Positions 48,160 to 49,597 of a stretch of 49,597 bases of DNA are shown here, in pieces. Origin of the DNA: Saccharopolyspora elongata (GTDB taxonomy: Bacteria > Actinomycetota > Actinomycetes > Mycobacteriales > Pseudonocardiaceae); contig NZ_SMKW01000071.1 in NCBI RefSeq assembly GCF_004348985.1, positions 1 to 49,597 on the forward strand, in the 5' to 3' direction. A model generated the notes under the pieces. That model worked only from the letters and a program-made list of their open reading frames with translations, searched no databases and was not told where the DNA came from. Position 1 is the first letter of the stretch. Every line of letters starts with the position of its first letter. A program made the position numbers and the translations under genes.

Positions 48160-49470
48160 GTGCGCCGTGAGGCGCTGGTTGATCGAGTGGAGGTGAGAGA
48201 CCTTCGCCGCTGTCCTGTCGCAGCAGGTCGGTGAAGCTGGGGGCAGCCTGATCCGGGAGGTGCCGGGGAGGGTGGCAAGCGGCCCCGACAAAGCCGGGAC
48301 GTGTCAGTACTGCCAGATGGTGCGGGTCCGGCAAGCGAGACGGAGAGGTATACGAGAGGAACCGGTGTTTAAAGCCTCCTAAGGTGACATCAGCTCGAAT
48401 CTGGTAGATGTGGGCTGGTTGCGGTGCGTGCTCGCCCTTTGTTCCAGGACGAGCAACTTCCGGGTGGTGAATGCCAGACCATCCGGGAGGCCACGGTGAA
48501 GGACTGCGGCGTAGCCGTGGAGAGGCCGCGGGGGTATAGCCGGGTGCCTACTTCGACGAGCGATCAATCAGTGAACACGGGAACCTCCTCGGTCTTGCCC
48601 TTCGCCCATGTGTCCAAAGTGGACTGACTGGGTTGGGCACACCGTCTGCCGATCAGGCCGTGGGAGGGGCGGAGCCGCCGTAGTACTCCGAGCCGGGGAA
48701 AGCCTGGCACATGGGGAAGGGCGGCAGCGAGATCGCAAGGGAGAGTACTGCAATGTCCGGAGAATCCGGGGTGGATGCCCCGGTCGCGTGGCCCGATGCC
48801 GACACGGCGTGGCTGCGGGTACGGAGGATGCAGACAAAGCTGCACCGTTGGGCGGTAGCCGATCACGGCTTCCGGTTCGACGATGTGTTCAACTTCGTCG
48901 GCGACCCGGCCACTCTGGTGGTGGCCTTTGAACGGGTCGCGGGCAACACCGGAGCCCGGGCGGCGGGCGTGGACGGCATGCGAGCCGCCGACGTCGAATC
49001 CTCCGGGGTAACAGCGCACCTGAGCCGCATCCGCTCGCAACTGAAGGAAGGGGCCTTCCGGCCTCTGCCAGTGCGGGAGCGGATGATCCCCAAGACCGGC
49101 GGGAAACTCCGCCGGCTGGGGATCCCGACGATCACCGACCGGGTGGTGCAGGCTGCGTTGAAGCTGGTGCTGGAGCCGATTTTCGAGGCGGACTTTCGTC
49201 CGTGCTCGTATGGGTTTCGGCCGAACCGGCGTGCGCACGACGCGATTGCCGAGATTCATCTGTTCGGTTCCCAGGGATACCGGTGGGTGCTGGATGCTGA
49301 TATCGAGGCGTGCTTCGACCGCATCGATCACACGGCCTTGATGGACCGGGTTCGGGTGCGGGTGAAGGACAAGCGGGTGCTGGCGCTGGTGAAGGCGTTC
49401 CTGAAAGCCGGGATCATGACCGAGTTCGGCGACCGGAACGAAACTATCTCCGGAACACCGCAAGGAGGCA
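48160..49470 (+). mobile_element. Group II intron (5' part) inserted in ISL3 transposase gene
   Basis: It starts with the group II consensus GUGCG, as GTGCGCCGTGAGGCGC, which folds as a GCGCC stem with a GUGA tetraloop. A GTGAGAGACC stretch follows, usual in domain I. About 590 bases of RNA-structure region precede the maturase gene (48753). The intron is cut at 49470 inside its reverse-transcriptase gene, so domains V and VI are not in the window. Confidence 0.8.
48753..49470 (+). pseudogene. Group II intron reverse transcriptase/maturase (LtrA-type), interrupted
   Basis: Residues 1-240 match LtrA: AGNTGARAAGVDGM, IRSQLKEGAFRPLPV, IPKTGGKLRRLGIPTITDRV, CSYGFRPNRRAHDAI, WVLDADIEACFDRIDH (first catalytic Asp region) and GTPQGG. 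Family members continue with ILSPLLANI and the YADD box; here sequence identity ends at GGC-A and changes to GTGCGAC. ATG 48753 follows GGGAGAG. Without the second half it cannot work unless the downstream insert is spliced out. Confidence 0.85.
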
Positions 49471-49597
49471 GTGCGACGCGAGGTCGCACGGTTGTGAGTG
49501 GATGCACCAAGGGAGGTTCGATGCTGTCGATGGTGTAATCCCCGGTCAGTGTCCGTTGATCGGTCCTCGCCCCGACGTGCGTTGCTGGTAACGGCAG
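49471..49597 (+). mobile_element. Putative second group II intron nested in the maturase gene
   Basis: GTGCG at 49471 begins GTGCGAC-GCGAG-GTCGCAC, a perfect 7-bp 5' hairpin of group II introns. The insertion point lies within the codons after GTPQGG. The window ends 127 bases in, so length, catalytic core and ORF cannot be seen. Confidence 0.55.

Overview
The window is high-GC DNA with strong G/C preference at third codon positions, many GTG starts and ATGA/GTGA/TGATG gene overlaps. It carries actinobacterial marker families: RbpA, a DUF3558-type lipoprotein, an LGFP/PGRP remnant, bacterial Ku, ESX-size helical proteins and XRE regulators with helical-repeat C-termini. It most likely comes from a filamentous actinomycete, perhaps of the Pseudonocardiales (inference). 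No rRNA or tRNA gene, CRISPR array or integrase was seen. Most of the window reads as accessory DNA.

Layout. 1-2.3 kb: end of a polar amino-acid-type ABC permease, a MOSC protein and a PDR-type flavin/[2Fe-2S] oxidoreductase. 2.6-5.4 kb: an IS3-family element split by an internally deleted IS110 element, next to a broken PGRP amidase gene. 5.5-7.3 kb: a TIR-domain protein with a pair of compensating frameshifts. 7.8-10.5 kb: an excisionase-like HTH, an AAA ATPase and small proteins that look like a plasmid or integrative-element maintenance module. 10.4-14.7 kb: a phosphotransferase and an HTH/helical-repeat regulator, divergent from a five-gene module ending in an RbpA paralogue. 14.7-19.1 kb: membrane proteins, an orphan LuxR-type regulator and a secretion/toxin-like block ending in a DUF3558 lipoprotein.

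19.5-28.0 kb is a tightly packed nine-gene operon, cluster A. It encodes an extended SDR, a thymidylate-synthase homologue with an Asp at the position that selects cytosine over uracil, a TobZ/NodU carbamoyltransferase, a CgeB-like glycosyltransferase, a P-loop kinase, a methyltransferase, two APH-fold phosphotransferases and a histidine phosphatase. The simplest reading is a route that makes a 5-hydroxymethyl-cytosine (or similar) nucleotide and then carbamoylates, glycosylates and methylates it. This is the best candidate for an undescribed system.

28.3-30.4 kb (minus strand): a DddA-like deaminase toxin with its Imm1-type immunity gene, then Ku. 30.4-33.2 kb: decayed DNA with small genes. 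33.5-36.9 kb: a second regulator + RbpA module, paralogous to the one at 11.3-14.7 kb. Then come a secreted trypsin-like protease and a free-standing 37-codon gene between two terminators. 38.3-44.3 kb is cluster B: P-loop kinase, adenosine-deaminase homologue, 2-phosphoglycerate-kinase-like kinase, nucleotidyltransferase-OB protein, RdgB/HAM1 pyrophosphatase, then an asparagine-synthetase-like ligase and a methyltransferase. Fragments of the DUF3558 gene's 3' end follow cluster A and lie inside cluster B, marking possible recombination borders.

44.7-49.6 kb is a mobile-element pile-up: a 1,507-bp element with IS21-like repeated ends and a 5-bp target duplication that carries tetR and ridA instead of a transposase; a broken IS256 copy; and an ISL3 element interrupted by a group II intron whose reverse transcriptase is itself interrupted by what looks like a second group II intron.
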